A DNA stretch of 64,000 nt from Rossellomorea aquimaris (GTDB lineage Bacteria > Bacillota > Bacilli > Bacillales > Bacillaceae_B): the NCBI RefSeq assembly GCF_003315075.1, contig NZ_QNRJ01000005.1, positions 186,001-250,000 of the forward strand, given 5' to 3'. The notes under the pieces are model-generated. The model was given only the letters and a program-made list of their open reading frames with translations, did not search any database and had not been told where the DNA came from. Position 1 is the first letter of the stretch. Each line of letters begins with the position of its first letter. Below are positions 54,483-63,813 of this stretch, in pieces. Position numbers and translations under genes: made by a program.

Positions 54483-55409
54483 TTAATGAGCTTTCTTAGC
54501 AACATCACATCTTTCAATCAATAGTTTCATCTTTGTTTTAATGTCTCTGGCTGAATCGTATTTCATCTGTAGGTGTAGATTAGCGAAATACCCCATTACT
54601 TTTGCATAGACATCGCCTTCTTCATTTCCTCTGGATACAAGTTGTGGATGGATATAGAAAATCTTCTTTGTTAATGGGCTCCCTGCTGGTCCGTCTTCAT
54701 ATAGTATGCCAGCATTTCCTAGTGCCTTAATATAGGCTTTCGTTGTCTGTTCACTATCACCCATTCGTTGAGCTATGTCTTTAACCCTGAGTGGCACCAA
54801 TTTATCAGGATTCTTTTCGTATGGGTCCTGAGCTATTATGAGCGTGTTAAAGTCGATAAAAAGACTTAACTTCAATAGAAACCCCAACTCTTTAGCATCC
54901 AATTTATCTTGGATATAGCGCCCAGTTTTTTTGTAGAGCCGTGTAAATGGAGCTTTGTTTCCTTTCGTGTTACCTATTCTTACGAACATTGGATTAACAA
55001 TGTACTCTTGATCTTTCTTCGAACCACTCTTAATGATTAACCCAAGCTCCTCTAATCGATTAAGTACCTTCCGAAGTTGACGGTCCCCAAGACCAGTAAT
55101 GGTTCTTAGCTCTTTCAGTTTCATCGATTTTCCATCTTTAATTAAGACACCATCTTTGTCCCATTGAAGATAGAGCACCAATTTATAGAATGTCCCTACT
55201 TCTGCATGATTCATCTGAAAATACAGGTCGTGAACTGTATGAAACTCTATAACATGTTCATATCTTTTCTTGAACTTTTTCTGGAATCCTGCTATTTGGT
55301 TTTTATTTCGAACATCATACTTGCTACCAATTTCTTTACGGGCTTGTTCAGCTGTAAGAGCTCCACCTACTGCCTGCTCTAATATTTCTGTAAATTGTGA
55401 CTTACTCAT
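54483..55409 (-). CDS. Winged-helix Rep-like protein
   Basis: This protein of about 308 residues has two winged-helix-like parts: one near 90-150 (MKLKELRTITGLGDRQLRKVLNRLEELGLI) and one near 215-260 (LRVKDIAQRMGDSEQTTKAYIKALGNAGIL). The region between includes GTFYKLVLYLQWDKDGVLI. Tandem winged helices of this kind occur in plasmid initiator proteins and in replication-type proteins of integrative elements. The start at 55409 has AAAGGAGG at good spacing; the longer frame to 55445 does not. It is divergent from the XRE regulator gene. Confidence 0.65.
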   Translation of the reverse strand: MSKSQFTEILEQAVGGALTAEQARKEIGSKYDVRNKNQIAGFQKKFKKRYEHVIEFHTVHDLYFQMNHAEVGTFYKLVLYLQWDKDGVLIKDGKSMKLKELRTITGLGDRQLRKVLNRLEELGLIIKSGSKKDQEYIVNPMFVRIGNTKGNKAPFTRLYKKTGRYIQDKLDAKELGFLLKLSLFIDFNTLIIAQDPYEKNPDKLVPLRVKDIAQRMGDSEQTTKAYIKALGNAGILYEDGPAGSPLTKKIFYIHPQLVSRGNEEGDVYAKVMGYFANLHLQMKYDSARDIKTKMKLLIERCDVAKKAH

Positions 55410-55487
55410 AAGATTTCCTCCTTTCCTGGACAAGACTAAGTGCATGCCTTTGTATAAAAGATATCAATTAATATCCGTTTAAGCAAG

Positions 55488-55521
55488 CGTTATGCACATT
55501 ACTTGCAATTACGCATTAACG
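55488..55521. promoter_or_regulatory. Inverted-repeat operator between the Rep-like and XRE genes
   Basis: CGTTATGC (55488-55495) and GCATTAACG (55513-55521) form an interrupted, near-perfect inverted repeat in the divergent promoter region. This is the place and form expected for the binding site of the XRE regulator encoded next to it. Confidence 0.55.
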
Positions 55522-55561
55522 GTGATAATCTTGAGACAAATACAAAAAAGGAAGTGATTTC

Positions 55562-56131
55562 ATGACGGATTTAAAGATGTACCGAGTGGAAGAAAATGAT
55601 TTAACATATCTCAAAAACGAAAACTTAGGTGGGCGTTTAAAGTGGATAAGGGAGAAAGCAAATGAATATAACAGCCCTTTATTCACGGTTTATCGACTTG
55701 CAGAAAGCATTTCAGTCGCTCAATCAACGATATCCCGTATTGAGTCGGGTACTCAACCAAGAGTCGATCTACTCGAAAAGATTGCTGCACAATTAGGAGT
55801 CTCTATCGCTGTGTTTACTGATTCCTATTACGAAGATGGTGGAAAACCTTTTACCATTTGTGAAAAGAAAGACAGTAATTTACAAGGTTTAACAAAGAGA
55901 ACCTTTAGCTTGCTCGACACTCAATATGAGGCAACCCTTTCATTATCAATAAACACACATGAAGGGCGTGACTATAAAAACATTGAAGAAACAGTTTTTC
56001 TATCCCCAATTGAACATGAGGAATTCGCTGATGAAGTGAATGCACTTATTTCAAAGGTAAGAAACAGACGAAAAAACTGGAAGACAAAACAGGCTGCTTT
56101 TGAAAAGCTGTTTAGCAGAAAGGAGGAATAG
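55562..56131 (+). CDS. XRE-family transcriptional regulator
   Basis: This 189-residue protein has a Cro/C1-type HTH at residues 20-85: WIREKANEYNSPLFTVYRLAESISVAQSTISRIESGTQPRVDLLEKIAAQLGVS in pieces, with the recognition helix around STISRIESG. A C-terminal part of unknown fold follows. It is divergent from the Rep-like gene, with an operator-like repeat between, so it probably represses Rep and itself. GGAAGTG lies before the ATG. It is followed two bases later by the next gene. Confidence 0.82.
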   Translation: MTDLKMYRVEENDLTYLKNENLGGRLKWIREKANEYNSPLFTVYRLAESISVAQSTISRIESGTQPRVDLLEKIAAQLGVSIAVFTDSYYEDGGKPFTICEKKDSNLQGLTKRTFSLLDTQYEATLSLSINTHEGRDYKNIEETVFLSPIEHEEFADEVNALISKVRNRRKNWKTKQAAFEKLFSRKEE

Positions 56132-56133
56132 AT

Positions 56134-56382
56134 ATGGCAGCAAATCAAGCATCAAATCATACTAACAAACCAATAGCCAAAACCCCTGATACTACTCATT
56201 ACCAGGGGGAATACAAAATGACTGACAATAATACAACCGAAGCTACACTTTATGTAAATGGGAATGTTCGAAAGGATCAAACCAGTAATGAGGAAGCTTT
56301 CCTAAATCAAGTCATGCAGTTGATGTCCAAGGCTATACACGACTGGGAACAAGGAAAGGTGGCAAGGGAAAAGGATGGATAG
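56134..56382 (+). CDS. Small protein of the element, unknown
   Basis: This 82-residue protein has a low-complexity N-terminus (AANQASNHTNKPIAK) and a C-terminal helix FLNQVMQLMSKAIHDWEQGK. AGGAGG is placed well for the ATG at 56134. It is translationally close to the XRE gene and lies upstream of the recombinase gene. A second ATG at 56218 is an alternative start giving a 54-residue protein. Confidence 0.6.
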   Translation: MAANQASNHTNKPIAKTPDTTHYQGEYKMTDNNTTEATLYVNGNVRKDQTSNEEAFLNQVMQLMSKAIHDWEQGKVAREKDG

Positions 56383-56452
56383 CTATTTTTCTAGGCAGAT
56401 TAGCTGAGTAAAAAATCAAACCGAAAGAGAAAGAGAACAGGAGGAAAAAAGA

Positions 56453-56830
56453 ATGGATTTAACTTTGAACTTACCTAATTGGGGAACACCAGAAATCACT
56501 GAGGACTTGGATGGTTCAATGGACTATCTCCTTTATCTACTTAATACTGTCAGATTCACTCAAGGAGAGGACAGAGAACAGCTACTTCAGGAGATTGATA
56601 AACTACATCGGTATCTTGAAAGAGTTTTAGGGAGTAACTACTCCACTTTATTGGATTATCAGTTTGATTACTTCGGCGTTTATGGAGAGTTAAAAGAGAA
56701 GCAATGGAGGTTATCTGAACTAAGTGATGAAGAACCTCGCAATGTTGTGAATGGCTGTAGACATACAATCGGCCCTGATGGAACTATCATTTCCATTAAA
56801 CAACTTAAAGCCCCCAAAGCACCTTTTTAA
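56453..56830 (+). CDS. Small protein upstream of the recombinase, unknown
   Basis: This 125-residue protein starts MDLTLNLPNWGTPEITEDLD, has two helices including RFTQGEDREQLLQEIDKLHRYLERVLG, and ends with VNGCRHTIGPDGTIISIKQL. It has a CAGGAGG site. It lies 57 bp before the recombinase gene and is probably co-transcribed. I do not recognise the family; recombination directionality factors are often small proteins in this position, but no such pattern is visible. Confidence 0.6.
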   Translation: MDLTLNLPNWGTPEITEDLDGSMDYLLYLLNTVRFTQGEDREQLLQEIDKLHRYLERVLGSNYSTLLDYQFDYFGVYGELKEKQWRLSELSDEEPRNVVNGCRHTIGPDGTIISIKQLKAPKAPF

Positions 56831-56887
56831 ATCACTCTAATGAAGCGGCAATAGCCGCTTTCATTTTTATATAGGAGGTATTGAAAA

Positions 56888-58708
56888 ATGATAAAAAAGA
56901 TAGATGCAGTAATATATGCACGTGTAAGTACAGAAGAACAAGCAACAGAGGGCTATAGTATTAAAGCCCAGAAGGACTTATTAAGCTCGTATGCAGAAAA
57001 ACATAACCTGACAATCGTTTCGGAGTATATCGATGAAGGAAAAAGCGGAAAAAGTATAGATGGCCGCCCTCAAATGATGCGCTTATTAGAGGATGCCAAA
57101 CAGAAGAAATTTGAAGCAGTTGTTGTTTACAAGCTGGACAGATTAGCTAGGAAAACACGGGATTCACTCGAAATTGTAGAAACTTTAGGTAGCCATGGCG
57201 TACAACTCATAAGTTTGTCAGAAAACATAGACACCACGACTCCTCATGGAAAGATGTTTTATACAGTATTAAGCTCATTGGCTGAAATGGAGAGGGAGCA
57301 AATTGTAGGTAGGGTTAAAATGGGAATGACCCAAAGAGCTAAGGAAGGAAAATGGAATGGCGGACAATGCTTTGGATATGACGCTAAAGAAAAGAAGCTA
57401 TTAGTAAATGAAACTGAAGCGAGAATTGTAAAAGAAATATTTGAATACGCTGATCAAGGTTTCGGTTACAAGAAGATTGTAGGTATTCTCAATCGGAAAG
57501 GATACACCACAAAGAGAGGAAACGTCTTCTCTATCGGTACATTGAAAGGGATCTTGGATAATCCTGTTTATATCGGGCAAGTTCGCTTTAATCAATATGA
57601 GAATTGGGCAGAAAAGAGACGTTCAGGTAAAAATAAAGATGCCATTATAGTTGAAGGAGAACATGAAGCAATCATTCCTGAAGACTTATGGGAAAGGGTA
57701 CAGCAGAAGCGCTCTGCTCGATCATACAAAGCTGTTCAATCAGACCAACCTTATATTCTCACCAAGCTTATTCGCTGCCCACAGTGCGGTGCTGGAATGG
57801 TGGCTGGCAAATCAAAAGGTGCAAATAAAACATATCGGTACTATAAATGCGGCACCTTTCATAATAAGGGAGCCTCTGAATGCTCTGCTAATAGTATCAA
57901 TGCAGATAAGGCAGAACGTCAAGTCCTTGAGGAATTCAAACGCATTGTAACTGAATCACAATTTCTTCAACGATTGGTCTATAAAATGAATAAAGAAAGA
58001 GAAAATGCCAAACAACCACTCATGGAAGAAAAGAAACACTTAGAATCCGAATTAAATAAATGTGAAAGGTATATCTCCAATATCACTGACAAATTAATGA
58101 AAGACCCTGATTTGATGACTACCTTCGCTGAAAAATTAAAAGAACAACAACAAGTCAAACTTGCTTATCAGCAGCAACTAGAAGAAACAGAAGAAAAGCT
58201 AGCAAATACAACAAGTAAACCAATAGACTTGATGGCCCTGCTTTACTTCGTAAGAAATCTCGATAGCATTTTGGATCAAGCTGATAGTGAAGAAAAGAAA
58301 GAACTCCTTCGGATGATCATTAAAGAAATAGAAATCACGCCTACGGCTCCCTCCCCAAAAGAAGGGAGACAAATAGACAAGATACATCTTCACTTTGATT
58401 TCACGCCAGCTGGTGTAAAAAAAAAGTCAAAAGACCTCATAAGGAAGATGGGAAGCTATGCTCTTGATCAGAACGTTGATTTATCTGCCTTAGATAAGCA
58501 AAATCCAACGGTTAAAGAGATAAGGGACACGTTGAAGTCCCTTTCTATTTTACCCTCACTTATGATACGGTTCACCCCGATTAATCCGAAACGCACGATA
58601 AATCTGCTCCACCAGAATCAGCCGCATCAATTGATGGGGGAAAGTCATCTTCGAAAACGAAAGGGTCTCATTGGATCTCTTGATCACATCATCACTCAAT
58701 CCAAGTGA
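56888..58708 (+). CDS. Large serine recombinase (Ccr-like) crossing the attachment site
   Basis: This 606-residue recombinase has an N-terminal catalytic domain with nucleophile Ser14 (ARVSTEEQ), arginines in [13 protein letters not shown], and [12 protein letters not shown] recombinase domain follows (about 160-270). A zinc ribbon ([10 protein letters not shown]...YYKCG...ECSANSI, about 297-340) and a coiled coil (about 375-440) come next. It integrates and excises the element and corresponds in size to CcrC-type single recombinases. From codon 557 its frame lies in rlmH antisense DNA: the attachment core encodes SLMIRFT and the last 43 residues come from the chromosome. A hairpin AAGGGAC/GTCCCTT (58522-58543) lies inside the 3' end. 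Confidence 0.93.
   Translation: MIKKIDAVIYARVSTEEQATEGYSIKAQKDLLSSYAEKHNLTIVSEYIDEGKSGKSIDGRPQMMRLLEDAKQKKFEAVVVYKLDRLARKTRDSLEIVETLGSHGVQLISLSENIDTTTPHGKMFYTVLSSLAEMEREQIVGRVKMGMTQRAKEGKWNGGQCFGYDAKEKKLLVNETEARIVKEIFEYADQGFGYKKIVGILNRKGYTTKRGNVFSIGTLKGILDNPVYIGQVRFNQYENWAEKRRSGKNKDAIIVEGEHEAIIPEDLWERVQQKRSARSYKAVQSDQPYILTKLIRCPQCGAGMVAGKSKGANKTYRYYKCGTFHNKGASECSANSINADKAERQVLEEFKRIVTESQFLQRLVYKMNKERENAKQPLMEEKKHLESELNKCERYISNITDKLMKDPDLMTTFAEKLKEQQQVKLAYQQQLEETEEKLANTTSKPIDLMALLYFVRNLDSILDQADSEEKKELLRMIIKEIEITPTAPSPKEGRQIDKIHLHFDFTPAGVKKKSKDLIRKMGSYALDQNVDLSALDKQNPTVKEIRDTLKSLSILPSLMIRFTPINPKRTINLLHQNQPHQLMGESHLRKRKGLIGSLDHIITQSK
58522..58543 (+). terminator. Terminator-like hairpin inside the 3' end of the recombinase gene
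   Basis: AAGGGAC (58522-58528) pairs with GTCCCTT (58537-58543) and is followed by TCTATTTT. It lies 15 bases before the attachment core. It could stop recombinase transcripts before they run antisense through rlmH, which would truncate the message before its stop codon in part of the transcripts. Confidence 0.5.
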
Positions 58709-59035
58709 TCCACCGATAACAAACGCCACTTTGCTTTTCCCGTACGTAGCAAGCTTGTCCAGATTATCGGCAAGGTCTTCCGATGAACGCATTTTTCCTT
58801 GGATGGCCAGGGCAATGACATGATGATCAGGAGAGATTTTAGCTAAGATCCGTTCTCCTTCTTTATTTTTCACTTGCTCCATTTCAGATTCACTCAACAC
58901 TTCAGGAGCTTTTTCGTCGGCAAGCTCGACGATTTCTATCTTTGCATAAGCACCTAAGCGCTTTACATATTCATCTATTCCTTGCTTTAAATATTTCTCT
59001 TTTAATTTACCAACCGTTACAATGGTGATATTCAC
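58556..59035 (-). CDS. rlmH: RlmH, 23S rRNA pseudouridine-1915 N3-methyltransferase
   Basis: This 159-residue SPOUT methyltransferase starts [23 protein letters not shown], has the knot region [47 protein letters not shown] and ends NRGEPYHK. It methylates pseudouridine 1915 in helix 69 of 23S rRNA. The GTG at 59035 gives the exact family length; the GTG at 59044 adds three residues. This is orfX of staphylococci, the SCC target, and its last codons are the right attachment site. Its C-terminus is intact, so insertion does not damage the enzyme. Confidence 0.97.
   Translation of the reverse strand: MNITIVTVGKLKEKYLKQGIDEYVKRLGAYAKIEIVELADEKAPEVLSESEMEQVKNKEGERILAKISPDHHVIALAIQGKMRSSEDLADNLDKLATYGKSKVAFVIGGSLGLSDDVIKRSNETLSFSKMTFPHQLMRLILVEQIYRAFRINRGEPYHK
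58558..58576. repeat. Right attachment site of the SCC-like element (3' end of rlmH)
   Basis: ACTTATGATACGGTTCACC, one base different from the left copy at 37559-37577. It encodes the RlmH end GEPYHK on the minus strand and part of the recombinase (LMIRFT) on the plus strand. It includes TATCATAA (reverse strand), the core found in SCC attachment sites. Confidence 0.9.
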
Positions 59036-59129
59036 TATCCACACTCACTTTACAAACAATTTACAAACACGTTATCCACAGAATTTATCCACATATCCAC
59101 AAAGACGATCCACATATCGTATGGGAATA

Positions 59130-59288
59130 TTAGTTCGCCACTATATATATTGCGTTATTCCCACAATATTCACAGGTTGTGGATAACTTCTTTTCTTCTG
59201 AAAGCTCTGTTAGTTGAGGCGCTACCTCATGCTCATCCACGACAATATCCATGGCTAATTCTACATGTTCCAAGCAGCAGTAAATCAT
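59130..59288 (-). CDS. yyzF: CxxH/CxxC small protein
   Basis: A 52-residue protein read on the minus strand from the ATG at 59288: it starts MIYCCLEHVELAMDIVVDEH and ends with CEYCGNNAIYIVAN. The motifs CLEH and CEYC define the CxxH/CxxC family found between rlmH and htrC in many Bacillus, likely binding a metal ion. AGGAGG precedes the ATG. The function is unknown. A DnaA box lies within the coding region. Confidence 0.9.
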   Translation of the reverse strand: MIYCCLEHVELAMDIVVDEHEVAPQLTELSEEKKLSTTCEYCGNNAIYIVAN

Positions 59289-59360
59289 GTCGTTTCCTCC
59301 TAATCTGAATTCTGATTTTAGTGTATATACTTATCCACAGTTATCATATCATGTAAAGAA

Positions 59361-59394
59361 AAAGCAGGAAAGGGCGCTTGGCCATCCTGCTTTT
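59361..59394 (-). terminator. Terminator after htrC
   Basis: AAAGCAGGA (59361-59369) pairs with TCCTGCTTT (59385-59393), flanked by A and T runs, 15 bp past the htrC stop on the minus strand. Confidence 0.85.
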
Positions 59395-59408
59395 CGCTTA
59401 TCCACATT

Positions 59409-60650
59409 CTATAATCGGGATTCGTCAGTGAGTTTCATGGTTACTTCTTTCTTTTCCCCGTTTCGATAGAACGTAACCTTCATTTGGTCGTTTACATCTT
59501 TTTGGTTATAAAGATGCTTTCTTAACTCAATGACATTTTCAATTTTCTCTCCGTCCAGCTCCGTAATCACATCGAGCTCTTGTAAGCCTGCCTGGGCAGC
59601 TGGAGAATTGGGAACGGTTTGTCTGATCATGACACCATAATTGATTTCTTTCGGAAGCTTCAATGTTTCCTGCTGGTGATAGGCAGAGATTTTATTCACA
59701 TCCTCCAGTGTCACACCCATTGCCGGACGTTTGACCTCACCATACTGCTCAAGGTCTTCAATAATCGGCTGAGCATAGTTGATAGGGATGGCAAGTCCAA
59801 TCCCTTCTACCGCACTCTGGGCGATTTTCATGGAGTTGATTCCGATTAACTGACCGGAAATATTAATGAGGGCTCCACCACTGTTCCCCGGATTGATGGC
59901 TGCATCGGTTTGCAGAACTTCTGCATTCCAATCTTCCATTCCATCCTGGTTAATATCGACCGGAATCGTTCTCTCGACACCCGAAACAACCCCCTGTGTA
60001 ACGGAACCGGAAAATTGCAGTCCAAGTGGGTTACCTATCGCAATGACAGGCTCTCCCGCTTTTAGCTTGTCTGAATTTCCAAACTCGGCAATGTCGTCTT
60101 TCTTGATTTTGCTGCCATCAATTTCGATTACAGCCAGGTCTGTCCAAATATCCGCACCACGCATTTCGGCAGGCACCTTTGTCCCGTCTGCAAGCGTCAC
60201 TTCCAGCTGATCTGCTCCTTCAATCACGTGATTATTGGTCACAATATAGACTTTATTGCCTTCCTTCTTATACATAACCCCGGATCCTGTACCCGCCTGT
60301 TGATCCTGAGTTTGTCCCTCACCCTGTCCCCAGAAGCTTTGAGATTGGATATTCGTGATTCCTACAACAGAGTCTCCAGCTTTCTCTACGGCTTTCGTCA
60401 CATCCGTCGTCACATCGACAGAAACATTTTGAGTGGCCCCATTATGATACGCATCATCCGTTTCTTTCAGGTCCTCGTCTGGTTGAATTGAATATGGTAA
60501 GATGTCAAAGTTGGTTAACTGAGGAATCGCTACAATGACCAAGATAGCTCCAAGTACCGCTCCCAATAACCCGGCAAGGAACATTCCTCCCCGGTTGCCC
60601 TTTTGCCTGCTCCGGCTTTCAGAATTATGATCCGAATCATAATATCCCAT
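59409..60650 (-). CDS. htrC: HtrC, HtrA/DegP-family membrane serine protease
   Basis: This 413-residue protein has one membrane helix near residues 22-45 (GMFLAGLLGAVLGAILVIVAI). The trypsin-like domain has histidine in VTNNHVIEG, aspartate in WTDLAVIEI and serine in NPGNSGGAL. A C-terminal PDZ domain follows (SPAAQAGLQELDVITELDGEKI). It degrades or refolds damaged exported proteins at the outer membrane face. It is the last gene of the wal block, as in B. subtilis (yyxA/htrC). Confidence 0.96.
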   Translation of the reverse strand: MGYYDSDHNSESRSRQKGNRGGMFLAGLLGAVLGAILVIVAIPQLTNFDILPYSIQPDEDLKETDDAYHNGATQNVSVDVTTDVTKAVEKAGDSVVGITNIQSQSFWGQGEGQTQDQQAGTGSGVMYKKEGNKVYIVTNNHVIEGADQLEVTLADGTKVPAEMRGADIWTDLAVIEIDGSKIKKDDIAEFGNSDKLKAGEPVIAIGNPLGLQFSGSVTQGVVSGVERTIPVDINQDGMEDWNAEVLQTDAAINPGNSGGALINISGQLIGINSMKIAQSAVEGIGLAIPINYAQPIIEDLEQYGEVKRPAMGVTLEDVNKISAYHQQETLKLPKEINYGVMIRQTVPNSPAAQAGLQELDVITELDGEKIENVIELRKHLYNQKDVNDQMKVTFYRNGEKKEVTMKLTDESRL

Positions 60651-60792
60651 ATAACTTCATCCTTTCTACGTACTATTCCTTTTGTTATTTTATCTTTACA
60701 AGCATGATTATAGTCAGGTTAAATGAAAAAATGATGAAAAAAAGGGTAAGAATTTCAAATTCTCACTCGATATGTAAATACTAAAGAAGACA

Positions 60793-60825
60793 AAAAAAGG
60801 TGAAGACCTCAGCCCTCACCTTTTT
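60793..60825 (-). terminator. Terminator of the wal operon
   Basis: AAAAAGGTGA (60793-60802) pairs with TCACCTTTTT (60816-60825), located between walJ and htrC. It marks the end of the walRKHIJ transcript and implies that htrC has its own promoter in the 140 bp before its ATG. Confidence 0.85.
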
Positions 60826-60864
60826 CATACCTTCAAAAGAAAAATCGTAAACATTTGAATCGGT

Positions 60865-61659
60865 TTAAATCGCAACTAAAGGTGTTGGTACTTTAGGGTC
60901 CGTATCAAACAGGTCAATTTGTTCTCCTACTACTATTCCTTTTGACTCGAGTGTTTGCGAAACACTCATTCTGGCTAGATCTTTCATATTATTATCGAGG
61001 CTGAGATGGGCTAAATAGATTCCTTTCGTCTTATCGCCCATCACTTCACTCATGGCAATGGCCGCATCTTCATTGGATACGTGTCCATAATCACCAAGAA
61101 TCCGACGCTTGATATTCCAAGGATACCGGCACATTCGCAGCATCCCCACATCATGATTACTCTCAAATACATACGCATCGGCATTGGAAATGATCCCTTT
61201 CATCCGATCACTTACATATCCCGTGTCCGTTACCAGGACAAGCTTTTTCTCGCCCTGGTGAAAAATATAGAACATGGGCTCTGCCGCATCATGAGAAACC
61301 CCAAAGGACTCAATGCTCATTCCTCCAAAGTGCTTGGCTGTTTCCATATCAAATGAAAATTTCTGTTCCGTGTCTATTTTCCCTACTAACCCGTCCATGG
61401 CATTCCAGGTCTTATCGTTGGCGTAAATCGGAAGCTTGTACTTTCTCGCTAACACACCGATCCCCTTAATATGATCACTATGCTCATGAGTGACCAGAAT
61501 ACCCGATAAATCTTCTATCTTCCGGTCGATCCGACTGAACAACCCTTCCATCTGTTTCCCGCTCAATCCTGCGTCGACAAGGAAGGAATGCTCCTCCGTC
61601 TCCACAAATATCGCATTTCCTGTACTGCCACTGGCAAGCACACTAAAATGCATGGTCAT
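60865..61659 (-). CDS. walJ: WalJ (YycJ), metallo-beta-lactamase fold protein
   Basis: This protein of about 264 residues starts [20 protein letters not shown], with the metal-binding motif [10 protein letters not shown] and further ligands in TDTGYVS and YLAHLS. It is a MBL-fold phosphodiesterase or nuclease-like protein encoded with WalRK, and influences coordination of cell wall and chromosome processes. The ATG at 61659 follows GGAGTGAG at good spacing; an in-frame GTG at 61668 is less likely. It lies just after the walI stop. Confidence 0.94.
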   Translation of the reverse strand: MTMHFSVLASGSTGNAIFVETEEHSFLVDAGLSGKQMEGLFSRIDRKIEDLSGILVTHEHSDHIKGIGVLARKYKLPIYANDKTWNAMDGLVGKIDTEQKFSFDMETAKHFGGMSIESFGVSHDAAEPMFYIFHQGEKKLVLVTDTGYVSDRMKGIISNADAYVFESNHDVGMLRMCRYPWNIKRRILGDYGHVSNEDAAIAMSEVMGDKTKGIYLAHLSLDNNMKDLARMSVSQTLESKGIVVGEQIDLFDTDPKVPTPLVAI

Positions 61660-61664
61660 AACGC

Positions 61665-62474
61665 TCACTCCAATGTTTCTTTTTCTGGTTTGGTGACTTC
61701 GAAAATCTGTCCTTCAACTGCATTAATGAATAGATCTTCCTTTTTATCACCTGATTCAACGACAAAGTGCCAGGTGGGTGCCAGGACCTGGGATTCTTCC
61801 CGTGATAAAAAAGTATAGTATCCGAGTTCAGGTGTTTTGATCGTGCTGCCCGTGCTGATCTTATGATTGGTCCACAAAACCTGAAGAGCTTGGAGAGAAG
61901 TGAGCAGGCTTTTCTTTTCCCCGCTTAATTCCTCTAAATCTTCAAGCAGTGTTTGTTTGTAAGAGACGATCTCACTTTCTTTATTTAGAATAAGAATCAC
62001 TTTACCATTTGAATTGTTAAAAATCTGTCTGTCCTTGTACGTCTGATAATAAATAATCGTTTGTTCATCTTTATTATAATTCCAGAAGCTGTACTTTTCA
62101 CCGCTCACGACCTGATTTTTCATAAAATCGGTTAATTCATCAGGTGAAAACTTTTCACTGATGGAGTATGGCTCTTCTAACGTTGAATGAATCGTATTAT
62201 CCGTGACGACACTGACATCTTGATTTTTCAGCTTTTCGATTTCCTTTTCCGTGAACATTTTCGTTTTGGCACTAATATAAGCTTCTTTTATTGATTCCTT
62301 TGAAAGATTTTTCGGGTAATCAATTTTATCTGTCTTTAGTTGTTCTTCAAAGGAAACTTGACTTAACGTCTCTGGATTGCTTTCAGAAACTTTGTTAATG
62401 AACAACGACATTAGAAAGATATCTAAAATAAGAAAGACAATAATAAAGATGCTCTTCGTTTTACTCCAATCCAA
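61665..62474 (-). CDS. walI: WalI (YycI), negative regulator of WalK
   Basis: From the TTG at 62474 (AGGAGGGG upstream) this is a 269-residue protein beginning [22 protein letters not shown]. It has one membrane helix and an extracellular YycI/YycH domain with a C-terminal PepSY-like region ([11 protein letters not shown] ... LAPTWHFVV). With YycH it binds WalK in the membrane and restrains its kinase activity. A longer frame from 62576 would run far into walH and is a less likely start. It overlaps walH by 14 bp. Confidence 0.94.
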   Translation of the reverse strand: MDWSKTKSIFIIVFLILDIFLMSLFINKVSESNPETLSQVSFEEQLKTDKIDYPKNLSKESIKEAYISAKTKMFTEKEIEKLKNQDVSVVTDNTIHSTLEEPYSISEKFSPDELTDFMKNQVVSGEKYSFWNYNKDEQTIIYYQTYKDRQIFNNSNGKVILILNKESEIVSYKQTLLEDLEELSGEKKSLLTSLQALQVLWTNHKISTGSTIKTPELGYYTFLSREESQVLAPTWHFVVESGDKKEDLFINAVEGQIFEVTKPEKETLE

Positions 62475-63813
62475 TTCCGAGCCCCTCCTGTTCTTCCAAG
62501 GGTAGGCGTAACCAATTACCATCGTATTTATAGTACCAGGAAGGTTCAAATACAAGGAATTTTCTATTTGATTCATTCGAATCTCTTGTCATTTTATATC
62601 CGACAATGACATCTTCTACGTACTTAAGGTCGATCGTATCATCCTTTGCCAAAAGATATAAAACGGTTGATCCGGATGGCAATTGGACCTCATCTACACT
62701 TTCAAACGATAAATCATAATCCAATTTAAAGTACGGACGATTGTATTCGTTGATTGATTCTTCACCCAGAATTTGAGAAATTTCAGCCATCCCATTGTCA
62801 TTAAAAACAGGATAGTTTTGCATAAACAATCGGTATACAATTTTATTCTCAAGAGGGCTGATCGAGAAAAATTGATATTGATCGGTCCAGCCGCCATGAT
62901 CATTCACAAACTCCATGCTTTTTTGAAGCAGCTCTGTGGCAGATGATCCTCCATTTTTTTCTTCTGATGGATTCACGTAAGACAAAGTGTTATGTTCTTT
63001 ATTCGTTTTTAATAAACTGTACACATTTGTATATTTTTCGCCCTGCTCAGTAAATCCCTTATCTACACTATTAGGATCACTAAACAGTGCTTGAACATAT
63101 TCTTCGGGGGAATCAAGATCCGAATAATATCTATAGCTGATATAATCCTCAGCATTTTTAGGCAGAAAGATCGTTTTTTTATTATTTAATGGCTGCTCTA
63201 TATATTCATCAAAATTATATACGGCTTTTTGAACAAAACTTTTTTCAAAAGCTTCTAAACTAGCACGGTTTACCCGGCTTTCGTATAATTTCTTTTCTCC
63301 TTCTTCATATAAAACAAAATAGACGGAACCTGTATCTGAACCGTTAGTATTCAGATCGATAATGATTCGGTCAAATGAACCGTTCAGGGTGTTTTTCTCC
63401 TCTAATTTTAACACTTGACTATAAATAGAAATGGGAACATTGTCCGGGAAAACAATTTCTACCTTTTGCTCACCGTGTATAACAGATTTTATTTCTGACA
63501 TATTATACTCTCGCGAAAGATCTTTCATATCAAATAATGTCCAGGTTCTTAATTGTTCAATAACCTTATTGATTTCGAATTCATCTGAAGTTCCGACTGT
63601 CTTATTTCCTGAATGATAAAAAAGTTTAAACGGTTTGATTAGAATGCTATTCAGTTCATTCTCTGGTATCTTGTCACCCACAGACACATCGTACGCTTCA
63701 TCGCTATTAATCGTATCGTACCCTGGTTGATACGTCCAAAGATTGAAGGTAAGAAATATGCTGATGAATACGAGCAGCGTTAGAATTATCGATTTTATTT
63801 TTTCGTAATTCAT
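62461..63813 (-). CDS. walH: WalH (YycH), negative regulator of WalK
   Basis: From the ATG at 63813 this is a protein of about 450 residues beginning [28 protein letters not shown]. It has a single membrane helix and a large extracellular part that ends [26 protein letters not shown]. YycH with YycI modulates the essential WalK kinase. The start overlaps the walK stop (ATGA), giving tight coupling as in related genomes. Confidence 0.95.
   Translation of the reverse strand: MNYEKIKSIILTLLVFISIFLTFNLWTYQPGYDTINSDEAYDVSVGDKIPENELNSILIKPFKLFYHSGNKTVGTSDEFEINKVIEQLRTWTLFDMKDLSREYNMSEIKSVIHGEQKVEIVFPDNVPISIYSQVLKLEEKNTLNGSFDRIIIDLNTNGSDTGSVYFVLYEEGEKKLYESRVNRASLEAFEKSFVQKAVYNFDEYIEQPLNNKKTIFLPKNAEDYISYRYYSDLDSPEEYVQALFSDPNSVDKGFTEQGEKYTNVYSLLKTNKEHNTLSYVNPSEEKNGGSSATELLQKSMEFVNDHGGWTDQYQFFSISPLENKIVYRLFMQNYPVFNDNGMAEISQILGEESINEYNRPYFKLDYDLSFESVDEVQLPSGSTVLYLLAKDDTIDLKYVEDVIVGYKMTRDSNESNRKFLVFEPSWYYKYDGNWLRLPLEEQEGLGIGLE

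Larger units (their letters stand above)
37559..58576. mobile_element. SCC-like element integrated at the 3' end of rlmH (orfX)
   Basis: The segment is flanked by 19-bp direct repeats: ACTTATGGTACGGTTCACC (37559-37577) and ACTTATGATACGGTTCACC (58558-58576), with one mismatch. The right copy is the last codons of rlmH, and read in the rlmH direction both copies spell GEPYHK plus stop. The rlmH 3' end is the attachment site of staphylococcal cassette chromosomes, whose core also contains TATCATAA. Inside are a large serine recombinase next to the right end, RadC, a Rep-like gene, regulators, a four-gene defence-like operon and accessory proteins. At about 21 kb this is within the SCC size range. 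Confidence 0.9.
59072..59406. promoter_or_regulatory. Cluster of five perfect DnaA boxes
   Basis: TTATCCACA occurs at 59072-59080, 59085-59093, 59331-59339 and 59398-59406 on the plus strand, and as TGTGGATAA at 59178-59186. There are also near matches (TATCCACAA after 59093, ATCCACAT near 59110). Five exact 9-mers in 335 bp is far above chance. The cluster surrounds the small yyzF gene and the rlmH and htrC borders. It may bind DnaA to titrate initiator or regulate these genes. Confidence 0.75.

Noticed and set aside
56888-58708. Recombinase gene truncated by misassembly at rlmH
   Set aside because: The antisense overlap is explained by the attachment core within the frame; rlmH is full length with the family C-terminus and the left repeat matches.
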